Part shown: one piece after another, positions 62,958 to 64,000 of the stretch | How positions within the stretch are numbered: position 1 is the stretch's first letter | Layout: each line of letters opens with the position of its first letter | Assembly: GCF_049942825.1 (NCBI RefSeq) | Contig: NZ_CP187970.1 | Span: 7,378,001-7,442,000, forward strand | Direction of reading: 5' to 3' | DNA: 64,000 nucleotides | DNA from: Paenibacillus_G sp049942825 | GTDB lineage: Bacteria; Bacillota; Bacilli; Paenibacillales; NBRC-103111 | Made by a program: the position numbers and the translations under genes | The notes under the pieces: generated by a model | What the model saw: only the letters and a program-made list of their open reading frames with translations | Databases searched by the model: none | What the model was told of the DNA's origin: nothing

Positions 62958-64000
62958 TTAATGCGCTACCGTCTCGCGAATCACCTCCTGCAAGGTGGTC
63001 GTTCCGTTCATGACCTTGGCGATGCCGTCGTCCATGAGCTGGACGAGGCCCTGCTCCAAGGCCGCGGCCCTCATCTCTTGGACCGTGGCGTTCTCGCTGA
63101 TAAGCTGGCGCAGCTCTTCGCTGACGACCAGCACCTCATGGATCGCCGCCCGGCCCTGATACCCCGTCTGGTTGCAGGCCCCGCAGCCGGTTCCTTTATA
63201 CAGCTTCTCGACAGCCTCCATCCCCCGGCTTTTCAGGAAGAACAGCTCCTGCTCCGTGGGCGCGTGGGGCTTGCGGCACTCCGGACAGATCCGGCGCACG
63301 AGCCGCTGGGCTACAACGCCGACCAGAGAGGAAGCGATCAGATACGGCTCGATGCCCATGTCCCGGAAGCGGGTGACGGTACTGATCGAATCGTTCGTAT
63401 GCAGCGTCGACAGAACCAAGTGACCCGTCAGCGACGCCCGCACCGCGATCTCCGCCGTCTCGGTATCCCGGATCTCCCCCACCATGACGATGTTGGGATC
63501 CTGCCGGAGAATCGAACGAAGGCCGGCAGCGAAGGTCAGGCCGATCTGGGAGTTCACATGCACTTGATTAATGCCCTCGAGCTGATACTCCACCGGATCT
63601 TCGACAGTGATGATATTCGTATCTTCTTTATTGAGATGACTCAGTGCGGAATATAGCGTAGTCGTTTTCCCGCTTCCCGTCGGTCCCGTAATCAGCAGGA
63701 TGCCGTAAGGCTGGGCGATCATCTCTTTGAACACGGTGATATTGCGTGAGCTGAAGCCCAGGTTGTCGATCGGCTTCACTCCAGTGGTGAGATCAAGCAG
63801 ACGAAGCACGATCTTCTCGCCATGAATCGTCGGCAGTGTAGATACCCGGATATCGACGGTCTTGAAGTCGACATTCACCTTGATCCGCCCGTCCTGAGGC
63901 AGACGCCGTTCGGCAATATTCAGCTTCGCCATAATCTTCAGCCGCGCCGTCAGGAAGCCCTGCATCTGCTTAGGAATGACACGCTCCGTACGCAGGAATC
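62958..64000 (-). CDS. pilB: Pilus extension ATPase PilB, C-terminal part (5' end beyond right edge)
   Basis: About 347 residues are inside the window. Walker A GPTGSGKTT, Asp box TVEDPVEYQLEGINQVHVNS, Walker B NIVMVGEIRD, His box TGHLVLSTLHTNDS, and the tetra-Cys zinc site CPEC...CGACNQTGYQGR. Polymerises pilin. First visible gene of the operon; the N-terminal domain and any promoter lie outside. Confidence 0.95.
   Translation of the reverse strand, partial: FLRTERVIPKQMQGFLTARLKIMAKLNIAERRLPQDGRIKVNVDFKTVDIRVSTLPTIHGEKIVLRLLDLTTGVKPIDNLGFSSRNITVFKEMIAQPYGILLITGPTGSGKTTTLYSALSHLNKEDTNIITVEDPVEYQLEGINQVHVNSQIGLTFAAGLRSILRQDPNIVMVGEIRDTETAEIAVRASLTGHLVLSTLHTNDSISTVTRFRDMGIEPYLIASSLVGVVAQRLVRRICPECRKPHAPTEQELFFLKSRGMEAVEKLYKGTGCGACNQTGYQGRAAIHEVLVVSEELRQLISENATVQEMRAAALEQGLVQLMDDGIAKVMNGTTTLQEVIRETVAH

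Overview
The window looks like a chromosomal segment of a Paenibacillus-type, Gram-positive, GC-rich Firmicute. Evidence: a CIRCE operator in front of groESL, a T-box riboswitch in front of thrS, a YesM/YesN-type two-component pair, an SLH-domain protein, a catDE pair as in Bacillus, a menaquinol oxidase with a Bacillus-style subunit order, and purine-rich Shine-Dalgarno sites before most genes. Most genes lie on the minus strand.

Layout. 1-1320: groEL (cut by the left edge) and groES with CIRCE. 1518-2700: a secreted hypothetical protein and a short orphan transcript. 2876-6706: potABCD polyamine importer. 6977-8038: secreted YrpD-like protein. 8234-13205: operon of a solute-binding lipoprotein, a YesM histidine kinase and a YesN response regulator, with no permease genes. 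13484-17081: heterodimeric ABC exporter. 17109-18676: gene-poor stretch with a decayed tandem array, a short dispersed repeat in three copies and several hairpins. 18677-19920: IS110-family element. 20055-24923: LysE exporter, T-box plus thrS, amidase. 25078-29426: a CBO0543-family gene with an early stop codon, a lactonase, a DUF6953 protein, an SLH protein and a TraX protein. 29560-33563: qoxABCD quinol oxidase with an Fnr/Rex-like palindrome upstream. 33942-37034: small membrane protein, pectinesterase with a cre site, hemerythrin, glutathione peroxidase. 37301-45054: rhamnose-type ABC importer with two separate double-domain ATPases and a DeoR regulator; both promoters carry the same 18-base motif. 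45232-54038: tandem-HTH MerR regulator, small proteins, nucleotidase-like HAD protein, chemotaxis receptor, diguanylate cyclase, catDE, cupin regulator. 54684-56453: secreted copper-amine-oxidase-N-domain protein and a 44-residue ORF. 57020-64000: type IV pilus operon pilB-T-C-A-D-MN-O; pilB is cut by the right edge.

Functional links. Pectinesterase and rhamnose importer suggest use of plant pectin and rhamnogalacturonan. The pilus operon, chemoreceptor and diguanylate cyclase concern motility and surface life. CatDE and glutathione peroxidase point to catechol/quinone and peroxide defence.

The most unusual material is non-coding. A roughly 120-base hairpin element occurs twice (about 42356-42485 and 47205-47325) with compensatory changes in its stem. 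Next to the second copy is a nested palindrome that supplies the stop codon of a HAD gene. No textbook defence island, CRISPR array, rRNA or tRNA gene was seen.
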